Shown here: in pieces, positions 22,021-34,564 of the stretch | Position numbering within the stretch: the first letter of the stretch is position 1 | Layout: each line of letters starts with the position of its first letter | Assembly (NCBI RefSeq): GCF_000485595.1 | Contig: NW_014577387.1 | Location: 95,957-159,956 of the forward strand | Source: Priapulus caudatus | Lineage: Eukaryota > Priapulida > Priapulimorpha > Priapulimorphida > Priapulidae | DNA length: 64,000 nucleotides | Direction: 5' to 3' | The notes under the pieces: generated by a model | Told to the model about the DNA's origin: nothing | Databases searched by the model: none | Seen by the model: the letters and a program-made list of their open reading frames with translations, nothing else | Made by a program: the position numbers and the translations under genes

Positions 22021-24985
22021 CCCGGTCTGTTGGTGTATAGAAGGTTCGCCTCCCGTTAAGGAAGCCATTCCCACCTGCTTGAGGTAGTCAACCGGACTAG
22101 TATCACCTCTAGTCTTTCAACACCTAGTCGAAGCGCCTGGCTATGCATCGTAAATTTGTAAACTATGTCTGCAAAAAAACACCCTCACTTACACGCGATT
22201 CGCCCCTCGCAACGCAAACTTCGGAAATTCCTCTGAGAATCCTAAGTTTCTCGTAAATGTGTCATTTAGATCGAACAAGATAAAGCAATCCTCAGAATCG
22301 TTTTACAGCCTTACTAATGAGTTTATCCTCATGTAACCCTATACGTATAACCAATATAGCTAGCTGTATTATGTACAATCTCGTCGATTTTGCACCGCTA
22401 GCACATAATTATTACAAAACGACGCGGAAGTTCTGACAACAACAACAGATGCTAAAACAAATCTTTGGTTACAATAATTATGGTACTCCTTAATATGAAG
22501 TTGCTTTCACGATATCAGTTGCTTCAGCAATTGCACTACGGCTCACAGGGCGCCCACATTATTAGACTTGTATTGATAAACCGGGGTACAGACGAGCGTC
22601 AACATGGTAGATTTTTAAACACCTATTACATTAGAAATCGCCTTGGCCATCTAAATTCTGAAAACTGACAATAAACTGGCATCTATTCTGCATTTAAATG
22701 GAAGAAGATGTTAACATTATATGAGCATCGCATTTTACATACACCGAGTGCGAAAACTGCCCCCGGCCTAACTTTATGATTCTCGGCATAAGCACCATTT
22801 TATGGATTAACTCTTGGCGCAAAATTTTAGCACAATCCTAATGTCACAATAAGCGTGAACTCTAAATGATGAATGAAAGCTATTAGTGTACCTTATTTAT
22901 CGAAATCATTCCTCTACATATTCTATCGAATACATGTCCCTCAGTCACGCTGGATACCCTCAGACCCACATGAGTAACTCACAGTGGATGGGTTGAGTGG
23001 GGGGGGGGAGTGGGATAACGAGGATTATGTAACACCCTAGCCTCCATACAACAGGATGTCAGGCCCCCCTGTGGAGATGCACCTCCACGTCATGCTTCGG
23101 TGCGTAAGTCTTCAGCAGTAAACATAGAACCCTGTAAGATTCACAGTTACCAAGAACCTTTAGCCGTGACTATATGAGAGGCGGAAGGGCACTGTAGGTG
23201 CAGATTAGGTGCCGAGCCGGTGCGGAGGTGAATGGTGTGTCAGAGGGAGGGACGATCAAACGGATGGTGTGTCGACCAGTGGTTCATAGGAACACAGGGG
23301 TTCAAGACTACTTCGACTCTAAGGTTTCCACTATGTTTTAAATGGTGGTGGATGGAGAAAAATGGAGTTGACACAAATCCTTCTGGCATAGGTCAAGTGC
23401 TCAACGTGCAGCATCTACCACCCCCGCCCGCACCACACAAAACAATGTCAGATGCATTGCCAGTCATACAATATGTCTTCAGCTCGATCGGCTGTGTGGC
23501 TGTTCTTGTGATGGGCAGCCGGACACACAGTGCGTGTAAATAATAGGAACCGCGGGACGACTCATGACTATATCGACGTTACATCAACAAGACATCACGT
23601 TTGACTATCACAAAACACGTTCGACATCACTAGAATATACCATATTAATTTCAAAGCATAAGTTTTAAGTTAGAAAACAACAAGAAGAAAGGAAATTCTG
23701 CAGCTCCAAGCACGTTGTTCCCCAAGTGCGCCCACGTCCAGCTGGATTAGTAAAGACATTTACCACGACCTTGGTAGAGCGCCGTCGTGAGTGATATTGG
23801 CTAGTAAGTTGTCTTGAAAGTATTGCGATACATATTGATCGTGCTTACATAAGTATATCTCGTTAGCATCCACCCTAAGATATATATAATATAATAGAGA
23901 GAGAGAGAGCGATTTACATACATAATCAACACACTTATAATACACGTATATTTAAAATTATGCTGGCATATGCATTTCATGTTACATAACGTTGCATATG
24001 TGTTTAGAAATTTATGAAGGATTCAAGGCTCACCTTGGCTCTACGCAGTATCGAATCTTTGCTGGAATCGTAGGGACAGTCCTTGGAGGGTATCTCCAGC
24101 ACAGCAGGGATTGGCTGGTTGTAATTATCCAGTACATAGCGTATCATCTCTGCTACCTAGAGGGTTAGAAGGTATTAGTGAGTAATTCAAACCAATTTGC
24201 ATCTCTGAGCATGGTAAAATTTCCATAAAGATGTTTCCTATAGGTAGTTTACTGAACAAATGTCAACGTTCACAAGTAAAAGCAATTGGCAATTTCCTGC
24301 ATGCATGTAAACATAATAAAGTTGGATAAAGCTCTGAGAATTCGAGTTGACAGGCTATTTTAAACTGGTGATCTGATGATTACAGTATTAGACTGACAGT
24401 TACATTCGCCGACCAGACACTCAAGCACTCTAATAACTCTGTAACGGACACTACACTATACACTGTTAATCTGCTTCTAGCACAGCACATCGTCTGCACT
24501 GAATGATCACGTACGTACATGTATCTTAACGAAGGCAAGTAAACTGCCGAAACGTTATTCACGGACTATATTATTATCTCTGGAAAACATTCAATACCGT
24601 AAAGTGACACCTTGTAGCCAAGCAAAAGAGTTAAGGACAAAAGATGATAAATTACACCGTGGTGAAGAGTGATTGATTAAGCACCGGGGTGTTATAAGTG
24701 TCAAGTGACATAAAGTCCTTATACGACATGATACGATACTCTGTCTCTAATTACATAATATCCAGCTTAGCAAATGATTACTGACACAACTCACATTTTG
24801 ATTAATTAAAATAATTGCGATGTCGTCTCTGTGTACAAAGGATTTGAACTGTTCTTCTATTTCGTGAACTGTTGTATCTGTGAGTAATGAAACAAATAAA
24901 ACACATATTAGAAACACACGTATGAACATCAAAAGTGTCAAGTGATGAGACCAAAATAAATCACCTGAATAATAAAGACAAGCAG
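21985..24985. repeat. Segmental duplication block b, copy 1
   Basis: About 3 kb that aligns end to end, in the same orientation, with 35425-38243. Differences are mostly one-base insertions or deletions spread evenly over exons and introns. The block holds exons 5, 4 and 3 of ATP6V1F on the minus strand. Confidence 0.85.
23105..24877 (-). CDS. ATP6V1F: V-ATPase subunit F, exons 3-5, duplicate copy
   Basis: Exon 3 at 24877-24795 ([18 protein letters not shown] then IAIILINQN) and exon 4 at 24156-24034 ([17 protein letters not shown], then [12 protein letters not shown]) are both intact here and are the best copies of these exons in the window. Exon 5 (GMFTAEDLR-like) lies near 23140-23105 but carries indels that remove its stop. 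Exons 1 and 2 are missing from this strand; noisy versions appear on the plus strand at 29.8-30.4 kb, an arrangement that cannot be spliced. I read this as a mis-joined second representation of the gene at 36406-40818. Confidence 0.8.
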
Positions 24986-26334
24986 TCTGTGTAAGAAGAA
25001 AAAAATGCGACCTAAGGCTTTAAGACTCGCAGATGCGCCATTGACCTACATAGGACGTGGGCAATGCACCGCATTAGCAGCATTCTACGATATCGACGCG
25101 AAGGTAAAGTCCTTGATTCTCTGGTGGCGTGGAGCCTTTTAAAAGGCCGCTGGCATTGCTGATGCCGAACTTCAATGTTGTCTCTCTGTCCATCGTGAAC
25201 TCTCGAAGCTCTCCTTCAGTGTCAACGATCTGGCGTGTGTAATGGCGTCTTCCCGCAGTTCGATATCTTCGCGTAGGATCTGAGACGAACAACCTCGGCG
25301 AGTGAGGTCTACAATTGTAAATCTAACGTTCAGAATGGAAAGTTATGAGTCAAAAAGCACGTTTATGTCCAGATTATGTGTGGTCCAAATAGCCAAAAAA
25401 AACTTGTCGATTGCTATGTACATTAGGAACACTAGTTTGATGCGCTATCCATCATGCATGGATTAGACACAGCGACAGCTCTACGACGGTCGGCAGGATA
25501 ATTTCCTTTGCGAGATGTTACGGCATTTTCTGGCCAGAAAGTGTTTCCATTGAGCGAAAAATTCTTCCCTAAATGCTAGCGTAGCCTTTCCAAGGCAAAT
25601 ATGCTCGCCTGGTAGATAATTTGTAAAATGGAGGTACCTTAGATAACAAAATCTATTAATAACAAAAATTATATTTCAAACAATGAAACAAATACAATTA
25701 ACTCAGAATATATTAGATTCCAAAGCTTATTGAACATCTGATAGTACTATGATCTACGCGCCGTTGCAAACTATGATGTGTACTATTTAAATTTTATGGG
25801 GCCATGAGATTTAATTTCTCCACGCGCCAAACAAGTCCACCATTTTTCTCTATGAAACTGTTTCCTGGCCACAGAGGATTTTTAGAATCTTAGCGGCCAC
25901 ACTATTACCGACGGGCTCACTACTTGGAGATAGGTATAGAGTTCCGTTCAGGCATTCTACACTCCATCCAGCGATCAATCAGGGAACATCGCCGCAGAAG
26001 TGGTCTCACACTCTGAAGAGTGATATAGCGAAGCTAACATTATAGACGACGAACATGTAACGATCAAAAACACAAGTAACACCCCGCATTTATAGCAGCT
26101 TACTGAACGAGTTTTTTCCCGCTCGTATATCATATCTTCTCTCCCCATCGGCATCCAATCGCTCTTGTATTAAAAGCATTCTGCGTTCGGGGTGCCATGT
26201 GTATCGCATTAACAGTAATGTAAGTGAGTCACTCTGTTTTCATTATTGTCTATAAGCAAGAACATTGCACTATGCACATTCATTGCGCACATCTAAAGTA
26301 CTACGTCTTAGTACTTTGTACTTGCCAGCCGTAC

Positions 26335-26767
26335 TAAGAATTCACCCGCACGCTGAGTACAATATGCCACACTATTATTAAGACTTACTAGAACTCCCAC
26401 CTCCAGCATGCACTGCTTCCTGAGAATTCGCGGCCACTGCGTGTACTTGCCGTACTCAAGATGATATTGGGTAGTCTTATGGAGCCGTGCTTTACCCTGA
26501 GAACTCACACCACTCTGCGTGTAAACTGTGTCATACTGGAGGATGATCTAAGGTTAGTTCAATTGCATTCCTGCTTTACTGGGAACCTCACCTCTCAATC
26601 TGCCGTGCACTCTGTCATAGCTAATTACTAAGAAAACATAGGTAATTCTATGATCCCTGCTGTCTTTACAGAGAACTCCACCCACTCTGTGATGTACTGC
26701 GTAACTAAAGAATATATGCGTAGTCTATGATCTGCTTGTGTCCACTTCTAAGAAAAGAATACTTCAC
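26335..26767. repeat. About 84-bp tandem array abutting the PSMA2 exon 4 donor
   Basis: About six diverged units begin near 26338, 26425, 26501, 26582, 26675 and 26757, each with a GAACTCCACCCACTCTGTGT-like core. On the gene's sense strand the core reads CACAGAGTGG|GTG, the same as the end of exon 4 and its GT donor (26768/26767). The array therefore repeats an exon-intron boundary downstream of the real one. Confidence 0.6.
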
Positions 26768-28599
26768 CCACTCTGTGTGTATTCCTGCATCACATTAGCG
26801 ACTCGCTGCACCAGCTGTGCCGTGGGAATCTCCTCCTGGTAGGTGAGATAGTACTGCTGGGCCAGCTTACGCGCACGTCTGAACAACACCTAAGAAACAA
26901 AAAAAAAAAATTGCAAATTTCACGACAATCAATCTAACAGCGACTACAATACTCTGACTATTTCACTAAAACGAGCAACATTCCAAAGAAAATGTTTTGT
27001 CCAATAAACCGCCTGACATGAGACACAATAACACACTATGCTTTTGCTCGAATGTAACTATCCCCCAACACCTGACATGTAATAATCTATGGAGTTGTAC
27101 TGCCAAATGTAAAATCGTAAAACAAACAGAGTATGTTATCTAGCATACCGATAAATCTGGAACCCATGCCACTGTTACACGGCACGCTCTAATTGGTGTT
27201 TGTGAGAGGAAACATCTGCCACCTTTATGGATACTGTGCTCTTTATCATAAAATATAAAATGTTTTTCTGTTTCTTCTCTGTAGCGATAACGACCCCATT
27301 GGAAGCTGTAGGAAATAAAATGTGTAAAGTAATAGTCGCTGAAAGCAATGGAAGATATTGACAATTTAGCCTGTATTGAAAGAAAGGCACAGTTATGATA
27401 TTACTTTCTTAATGCCCAAGATTCAAAATGCTGTAGCTTATGTAATTCGTCAACTAATGTGATTCCATGCTGCTAAGCTGCCTGCAATTGCTAACTCAAT
27501 TTGAAGCAGCTTGCCTGATGGACCTAAGAAAAGAATGAAAGTATTTGAAGTAATTATTGCATCAATAAGTGATTGATAAACAATCCTTTGTATTGAGTAT
27601 TCCTCCCTAAAGCGGTAACAGAGTATTTACGTCTGTCGTCCGGATAAGATATAATGTGCAAAAAAAAATTACCGGACAACCTAAAGCATCGATTCCATAT
27701 AATAATATGAACCTTATCATTAACCTACCGGACAGATGCTTAGTAAGCTGTTCTTGTAATATTTCTTTTACGCGGATACCCTAGAACATCCAAACTTATA
27801 AATAAACTACCACCTGATATACAAAGTCTAACAGCGCAACCCCTACAAGTAGTAGGCAGAGCTGACAATGTCACTTGTAGTTCTGTATCTGTTAACAGTC
27901 CGCGCTCGCTCCGCTAAAGCCTCCGGAGTGTCACAGGCTACTACCTCCACCCCCGCTCTGACACTTGGTCAACATGTATCAGTAAAAAATGTAAATTAAT
28001 GGAGGCACCGGTCACGCCAACTTGGATGAACCTGGAACGAACTGGGAATGCCAACTCGCAGCTCAACAACCGCCAGCGGCGTCGCCCGTCTAGGGGAAAC
28101 GTGGAATTATTAGACGCGTATATCAGCAGAAGCGGCACGACCGCCGAATCGAGGAGCACACCCGAGTGCACCTCGACACAGTAGTTTAGCATAGTTGTGT
28201 CAGAGTCACGCCTATAGAGGGCAGGTAACGCAATACTGAGGAGGTCGTAGATCCGTGACATAGGTGAATCCGCGAGATAATTGAGCGCCGTGATGCGACC
28301 GAAAAATCGCCGTGATCTGGAGTGTCCTACCTTTTCTATATATAGTCATTCGTAATGCGACAACAGCACTCCAGCGACGAGGGGCCGCGAGGCCACCATA
28401 TTTTCCGGGCAATAAGCAGTTGATGACCCGGATATAACGCGTAACATTTATATGCCTCTATAGTACTAGTAGTAGTAAGGTAGGTGACTTATACCGCTAT
28501 TGAACACTACTACGACTAACAGACTAACCAGCTCTGCCGTGCTCTGATGCTGAGTGGCCTGTGGCCGTGTAATGAGTTTGTTAGTCAAATATCAGTGTC

Positions 28600-29265
28600 C
28601 AATGGTGGAAGCATTAGGTTAGAGTTAGCGACAGGCGCTCGCCTCATCGCTTGGTTGTGTTGGAGAACGCCTGAATGTGTAAGTCACTCAGCGGTCCGGG
28701 CGCAACAGAAGTTCCAACTGGGTTTGATTTCTCAACACCGAACCTTTCTCGCTACCGATACTTACTACCTGATAATCCTACAATATTCTGTATTAAGACT
28801 GAGATATAAACCTGTTATCAGAAAATTCGAAGCTGACGAGCGGCGTATACTTGAGCGGCCATTGTCTGTTGAGCCGGAGCTGTGACGTCTACGAATTCCC
28901 GAAGTGGGCGGATATGCGATCTGGCATGCAAGCGCCGCTCGCGATGGCGGGACCGAGCGTCAAACGAAGGACGTCAAGTCACTGAAAGGCGGCTGCAGTA
29001 TACCGCTGCTCGTCACTGCGAGTACGAACGTTAATACAGAAAAGTATTGTGATAAACATAGTAAATCTAAAAGATAGGGCGGCGAAAAAAGGTCGTGTTG
29101 AGAAAAAGCCAAGTTTGAAAGTTCTCGTCTCTGAAAGCGCCGCAGCAAACTGCATGAGTGCATTCACTGCAGGCGTTCCTCACACACAACAGGATAGGGA
29201 CGTCTCTCTTGTAACCCTACTTTGTTGGGTTAGCATATTGTATCTAGCTGCTGTGCAGGTGTCAG
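28600..29265. repeat. Foldback element in PSMA2 intron 1, copy 1
   Basis: Inverse noisy copy of the long inverted repeat at 41285-41945. CTCAACACCGAACCTTTCTC at 28731 pairs with the inverse block at 29080-29110. Confidence 0.65.
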
Positions 29266-29789
29266 GCGTGGTGGCATACAGCAAATCGACTATATGATGC
29301 TGGGGCGCATATTTTGATGCAGCGTAGCGCGTGACGGTTGTCAATGGCAATGCTTTCAAACCAAGCAGAATTAGTTTGTTCGTGTACGTCTAAGATAATA
29401 ATATTGGCTATGGTGCAACAGGAATCCATAATCAAATATACTATGCTATCTGAGAAAAACATGATGTCATACTTCGCGTAACAAGAGGTAAAACTTTACC
29501 TAAAGGTTAAAGAGAAGGCCTGTGATGCTTTCTGATATGAATTGAGGTGGATGTAGCGGGTTGCAAGCGCTGCTGATTTAAGGGTATTATCTTGGGTACT
29601 TAGCCCGGTCATGAATGGTTCTTTTACTGAGTAATTATTTTTGTTTTATATGAACCATGAAATCTAGATATCATATGTCTCCGAACTTTTTTGTATTATT
29701 GTTTTATTAAGATTGATCATAACGTCTAAGTTTTCCCGTTCGCGATTGTAACTATGATTTCAGTGCGCTTTGTGCATACAGTTAATACA

Positions 29790-30395
29790 AATTTCAAAGA
29801 TGTGAGTGCACTCTGCAATCAAAGAAAAGCTCATTGCAAGTTATTGGCGATGAGGTACGTTTTGGAGCTATCTTATCCCAGCCATTTGTAAGAAACACTT
29901 ATACATTTTATATATCATTAGTTTTGGCTTTGTAGAATCCCGTACCTAACTTTTTTACGACGCTGTCTACGGCGCAATAAATGGTTGTATGTGGGTCATC
30001 CGTGCAGTATATTCAGGTAAAACTGTAAAAAAGTTGATTAGTGGTCTGACATAATGATAGGTTTCCGAGCCGACGCACGACCGCCATTTAATGGAGGGGG
30101 GGTGGTCAGTTAAAACCGCACCCTCAGTTTACGCCAAGGGCGGACGTATATAGCGTTCTGATTGGCGACAATGTTGAGGCATTGGTCTGACCAGTGTCAG
30201 TTATCATCGTGATCATTATCGTTGTCGTGGGTAACCCATGAAATAACACTGTGATAAAGTTAAAACGTTTAACTTAATCTTATTCTGATTCAATTTTTTA
30301 AACAATAGGACTCGTGTGTTGGATCCTGCTTGGTGGAATGGGGGAAGCCAATAAAGCCTAGACAAACGAAGCTCATGGGTAGTCAGCAAAAGTTA
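29790..30395 (+). pseudogene. ATP6V1F: ATP6V1F exons 1 and 2, displaced noisy copy
   Basis: Exon 1 remnant near 29800-29851 (AAGCTCATTGCAAGTTATTG, then GGCGATGAG and donor) and exon 2 remnant near 30308-30390 (CVGSCLVG... in place of CVGFLLGG). They are the inverse of the clean exons at 40818-40765 and 40349-40268, carry frameshifts, and lie on the opposite strand from exons 3-5 at 23-25 kb. No functional gene can be built here. Confidence 0.65.
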
Positions 30396-30475
30396 GTTGA
30401 TATCTTGGTTTTATAATTATAGTTATGAGCATGCATCAGTGCACACTATGCATGAGTCACGATAGCATGTTTATA

Positions 30476-32364
30476 TTATTACTAGTAGCTACCGGAGGCC
30501 GTGGCTACGCGACCGGTTTCCGGACGGGAGCCGCTAGGCTACGCTACGGACATCCATCTTCCACAGTGATCTTTGGCGACAGAGCACACGCATGTTTCCT
30601 CCGATTGCTGAACGGGACGCTCTGCTGATTGCCGAGGTGTGTGTGCGTGTGTGTGCGTGGCGTGTGTGTGAGAGAGAGAGAGCGAGAGAGAGAGAGAGGG
30701 AATGTGTATGTGTGTGTATCGCGTGAGAAGAGAGAGAGAGAGAGAGAGAGGCTAGAAGTGTGTGTGTGTGTTTTGTGTATGTGTGTGTATATGCGTGAGA
30801 GAGAGAGAGAGAGAGAGCTAGAAGTGTGTGTGTGTGTGTATGTGTGTGTGCCAGGGTCTCCAACCATTCCGCATTCTGCGGAATTCATTACGATTTCTAC
30901 GGCTTAATTTCCGCACTCACGCAGCGGCAAGGTTATATTCCTCATTTCAGTTGCACTGTATAAAATTTGCACTGATTGTTCGCATTGTTCGCTTGACACA
31001 TTTTTTTTTTTTCAGCCGTGCCTGGCACTGGCCACGCGCTGGTGCAGTAGAGTTTATCAATAGCCGTCACTGCGGCGAGTCCGTTTCTTGAAAATGCACG
31101 GCTCTGCCATTACCTGTTAGTTGTTGCACACCCGCCCCTACCATCGCTCAGTGTTATAATGTGTTTCTAATTCTATGCATGTTGTATCTCTGTTCTACGG
31201 TAATATGGAACAGCCTAATCAGACAAGTGCTGTCGTGACAAGGTGTCACGTAGTTTGTCTGCTAATCAGATTAACACGTGGGGAGAATGGCGTCCATTGC
31301 CATTGGCCATCCAAAAAAACCGACTTTACAGAAATTCAGGAACGAATATAACACAGATGTGCCTGTACTTGTGAAGTCAAAACGCACAGTGTTAAGCATG
31401 GCTATTGCATGGTATGCAAGACAGAACTTTCAAGTGGGGCACGGAGGAAGGAGTGACTGCCAGAGGCATATAGTCTGCTCACAGCATAAGTGCTATGGCG
31501 GGTGCAGTGGAATCTACACCAATATATCAAGCTTCTTTTGCAGGCAGATAGAAAATTGTCTGTCTTGCGGCAGAAGTGAGATTTACGGATTATATTTAAT
31601 TGAAGCACAATGTCCCTTTGAGGGCGGCAGACCATGCAAATGAACTCTTCAGAAAATGTTTCCAGACTTCCAAATAGCCAAAAAGTATGGTTGCAGACAT
31701 ACAAAACACGTAAAATTGTGAGAAATTGCAATCTCTACATGTATTATTAATATAATAACCTAACTGTGTACGCTCTCTGAAAAGTCATGAAAAGTGTTTG
31801 AATCCTAACTTGTAGGGTGAGTCTAGGGTTGAGATACGTGTATCAGACATGAGAATATGGCCCACAGTATGCCTCAGATTGCAGGAAAATGGCTTAAATT
31901 TTCAAAATTTTCTGGGGGGGCATGCCCCAGACTCCCTACCACTGGCATGGCCTACAGCACGTGGGGGCCTGCCTGCGGCAGCCAAGTTAATTTCGCCCCC
32001 CCCCGTCCATCAATTACATTCTGGCATTGGAGTTCACAAGGTTGGAGACCCTGGGTGTGCGTGCGTGCGTGCATGCGTGCGTGTGTGTGAGAGAGGAGAG
32101 AGAGCTGTGCGTGTGTGTGAGAGAGAGAGAGAGAGAGCTGTGCGTGTGTGTGAGAGAGAGAGAGAGAGAGCTGTGCGTGTGTGTGAGAGATTGAGAGAGA
32201 GAGAGAGCGAGAGAGGACGGATGAAAGGATAGACGGCAGCAGTGCATATACTGTATATTTTCGGCAATCAGCAGTCACGCAATCACTGTTGTGAGTGGAT
32301 GTCCGGATGCGTAGCCTGGAGACTCGGCGACGGTTCGGACGCGTAGCCACTGCGTTTATTACTA
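30476..32364. mobile_element. About 1.9-kb TIR element, copy 1, with TTATTACTA flanks
   Basis: The element (30485-32354) is flanked by TTATTACTA at 30476-30484 and 32356-32364. The ends GGCCGTGGCTACGCGACCGG and GGACGCGTAGCCACTGCG are inverted and match the 666-bp element at 8515. Inside each end are GT/GA microsatellite blocks, and the middle has about 1.1 kb of complex sequence including a zinc-finger-like fragment. It is the same insertion as 38280-40176, seen inverted. Confidence 0.75.
31278..31643 (+). pseudogene. BED/hAT-like zinc-finger fragment inside the TIR element
   Basis: Frames here and in the inverse copy (39340-39060) together show a pattern typical of N-terminal BED-type fingers of hAT-like transposases and derived host proteins: PVLVKSK, then YCMVCKTDF, then HGGRSDCQRHIV, then SQHK. 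The C-x2-C and H-x(4-5)-H ligand pattern is visible, but one-base indels shift the frame in each copy. No catalytic domain follows. It may be a fragment captured or nested within a MULE-like element. Confidence 0.45.
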
Positions 32365-32377
32365 TTAGCAAATATTA

Positions 32378-32402
32378 NNNNNNNNNNNNNNNNNNNNNNN
32401 NN
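32378..32402. other. Assembly gap, 25 N
   Basis: A run of exactly 25 N between the end of block c-d and an inverted dispersed repeat. A fixed 25-N run suggests a placeholder left by gap-filling software rather than a measured distance. Confidence 0.95.
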
Positions 32403-33060
32403 GTACTGCGGTCGGAACCCCTACACTCCCCCCTATGTAGTGGAGTGGTGGGATTAATGGTAAACCTTGTTGTCCCAAATGTGTTCACATACACGCCGAA
32501 ACAGTAGGAAGTCACAGGGATGTAAGTCAGGAACCTTTCAAGGAATGTTCGTTGGATCGTTATGAAAAGTTGCCACCGAGATGAGCGGTTACGTTTAAGT
32601 GTCTTCAGATTAAAAGTGGAAGTCTCCATCATACGTAGTGAGCAACAATATTTGCAAAAAAGAATAGGTAAAGCAACTCACCATTACCTATGCAAGCCTA
32701 CAGGCTGAAATAGAGAGGCTCCACCTGTAAACTAATTAAACGCAGCGAAAAAATACCAGTACCACACCACATGCACTGGCAGTGGCCATGGGAGTTGGCA
32801 TTACGTTACATGTAAGCACCTACAGTACAGAATGCCATAGAAATTATACGATTTAAAGAGCATAAACCATTCTAACAACCAAATTTACCTGTTGAATTTC
32901 ACTGATTATCCGTCAAAAGACTTAGCGCGACACTTATCTTTCGCATGTCAGTCGAAGGTACATTTCAGTTAGGAGGATGTTCCCTCTTCTGTTACACCTC
33001 TTGACTTTGCCTTTGACCCCAGCTTGACCATCCCAACTCGTTTTTCGGATTACCCCCCCC
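32403..33060. repeat. Dispersed repeat, copy 3 (inverted)
   Basis: Reverse of 2900-3660 and 21180-21970. Landmarks include TGGCAGTGGCCATGGGAG and GTTCACATACACGCCGAAACA. Confidence 0.65.
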
Positions 33061-33630
33061 CCCCACGTCCGACTTTTTCGAATCCGTACCGTCGAGCCGT
33101 TTTAGATTTGTGCCAACTGTTGACGGAGCGGTGCGGAGCGGACGACATCATGACCGTCATCAAACGCATTACCTGGGCGACATAATAAGAGTTGGATGAG
33201 GGAGAGGGTAGTGCGGTAGAGGGAGGTATTCTCATAAATTTCTCAAGTGCATTAATTCAGCATTGAACTCACAAAATAAGGATAAGAAGTATTTGGATGA
33301 TAAATGAGAGGCAAATAACTTGATTATATGAATAGGTAAGGATAATGGTGTACCTACGAATGATGCGAATGGCAGTACGATTGCAGTAGAGCAGCACATA
33401 ATGGCGTACTTAGACGGATTGTGCTTAAGGGAATATTCGGATATAATTTTTGATGATCTTCTATTAATAATCTTTTCGAGTCTTTTTAGCGTACATTCAG
33501 TAAGCTAACGTGTTGCTTAGAGGAGGAGATTACTGTGGAAGAAAACTAAAACAACACAATTTGAATTCTGGAAGCTTAAGGAAGTATACACAGGATCGTG
33601 ATTCCCCAGTTCTTGCAGCTGGGTTGGTTT
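33060..33630. other. Inverse copy of the MSMO1 3' flank
   Basis: Corresponds, inverted and noisy, to about 20360-20870. No gene of its own. Confidence 0.6.
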
Positions 33631-34240
33631 ACTGCTGCCTTGTTTTTTCAGCTGAGGGCCCATGAGGGTATCATTTGTACCTGCTTGGTCTGTGCAAATA
33701 GCTTGTCCCAATACACAACGTAGAGAGTAGTGCCACAAAATTGCTGGTGGTTGAAGAGATCCGTGAGGCACGTGAAGCCGGTGGGAAAGTTAAATCTGTA
33801 TGAAGCTCTATCTATCTTGCTCCTCCTGCTCTGTATCTCTTTTTCCCTCTCTCTCTCTCCCCTCTTTGTCTTATCTCCCCTCCTTCTCTCTTTTGCTGTC
33901 TCTTTCCCTTCCCCTTCTTCTTCCTGATGTTCTCTCCTTTCCCCCCCACATACAGCGAAGGTTCACTGGCATTAACAAGTTCGGCAGAGTATCCATGTAA
34001 AAAGACGTGCTATCATTAATGCTTGTACAGACAGCATTGTGACGAGATGCTCACGGCTTTGGTACTTCACCGGGCACTAACCCGGGATAAGGCTGCATCT
34101 GGGATTGCAGCAAGGGATGTCAGTACCCCGTGTGTACGTCATGGTTTCGAAGCAGTCTCACAGCGACCCACACCCCACATTCAGTCCACCATGTGGTTGC
34201 AGAAGGTCACATGCCAATGGAGAACCCGAGGTTGCCTAGG
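33630..34240 (-). pseudogene. MSMO1: MSMO1 exons 7-8, damaged inverse copy
   Basis: On the minus strand, about 34240-34060 matches exon 7 (GTGACCTTCTGCAACCACAT, GTGTGGGTCGCTGTGAGACT) and about 33785-33630 matches exon 8 (TTGTGTATTGGGACAAGC). Reading frames break repeatedly through one-base indels. The intron between them, with its donor and purine tract, is kept to the same degree, which argues for sequencing error or a very recent duplicate rather than a decayed pseudogene. The histidine box HDFHH is not readable. Confidence 0.75.
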
Positions 34241-34564
34241 GAGAGACTGGGCAATGACACACCGGGCGAATTGACGGCGATTGCTGCACATGTCACTTAC
34301 ATACTACGATGAACCGTGGCTTTCTGTGTATCGAGACAGTTGGGCTTAGCACAAGATATTGATGTGCGCCAAAGGGACTGTTCTTTGAAACCGTTCGTAT
34401 GGACCTACCTACAGTTTCGCGATAGGGTGAGCATGAGTTCAGACAAGACCGGGAATGGGCTGCCTGGGAATAAAAGTAGATGCGAGGGTGATATGGGTAC
34501 AAGTAACTTGATTGACAGGTAGACTTGCAAAGCAGCTTTAGGCATGACGTATGATTTGTCTGGA

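Larger units (their letters stand above)
25085..29541 (-). pseudogene. PSMA2: PSMA2 (proteasome alpha2), noisy duplicate on minus strand
   Basis: All six exons are recognisable: about 29541-29500 (start), 27523-27440 (PSGKL...QIE), 27305-27165 ([17 protein letters not shown]), 26889-26768 ([34 protein letters not shown]), about 26012-25840 (VRP...AGW) and 25279-25085 (ITHAILTLKESF... to LASIS and stop). Exon 4 reads cleanly; the others contain frameshifting indels. It is the inverse of the cleaner plus-strand gene at 41048-43167 and supplies the exons cut off there by the N gap. Because introns are equally damaged, I favour unpolished sequence over a true pseudogene. The family protein is the alpha2 subunit of the 20S core outer ring. 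Confidence 0.72.
27170..32377. repeat. Segmental duplication block c-d, copy 1 (inverse of 38244-43167)
   Basis: Aligns in reverse to 38244-43167 over its length, including the foldback element, the start exons of PSMA2 and ATP6V1F and the whole TIR element. It ends at the 25-N gap. Differences are mainly short indels. Confidence 0.85.

Noticed and set aside
22465-22668. 67-codon frame MVTIIMVLLNMKLL...
   Set aside because: Broken by indels in the second copy of the block at about 35840, which a real coding exon would not tolerate, and no family match.
33630-34240. A true MSMO1 pseudogene
   Set aside because: Intron and exon parts are damaged to the same degree by one-base indels, and the segment belongs to a block duplicated as a whole; a low-quality assembly copy is the simpler view, though not proven.
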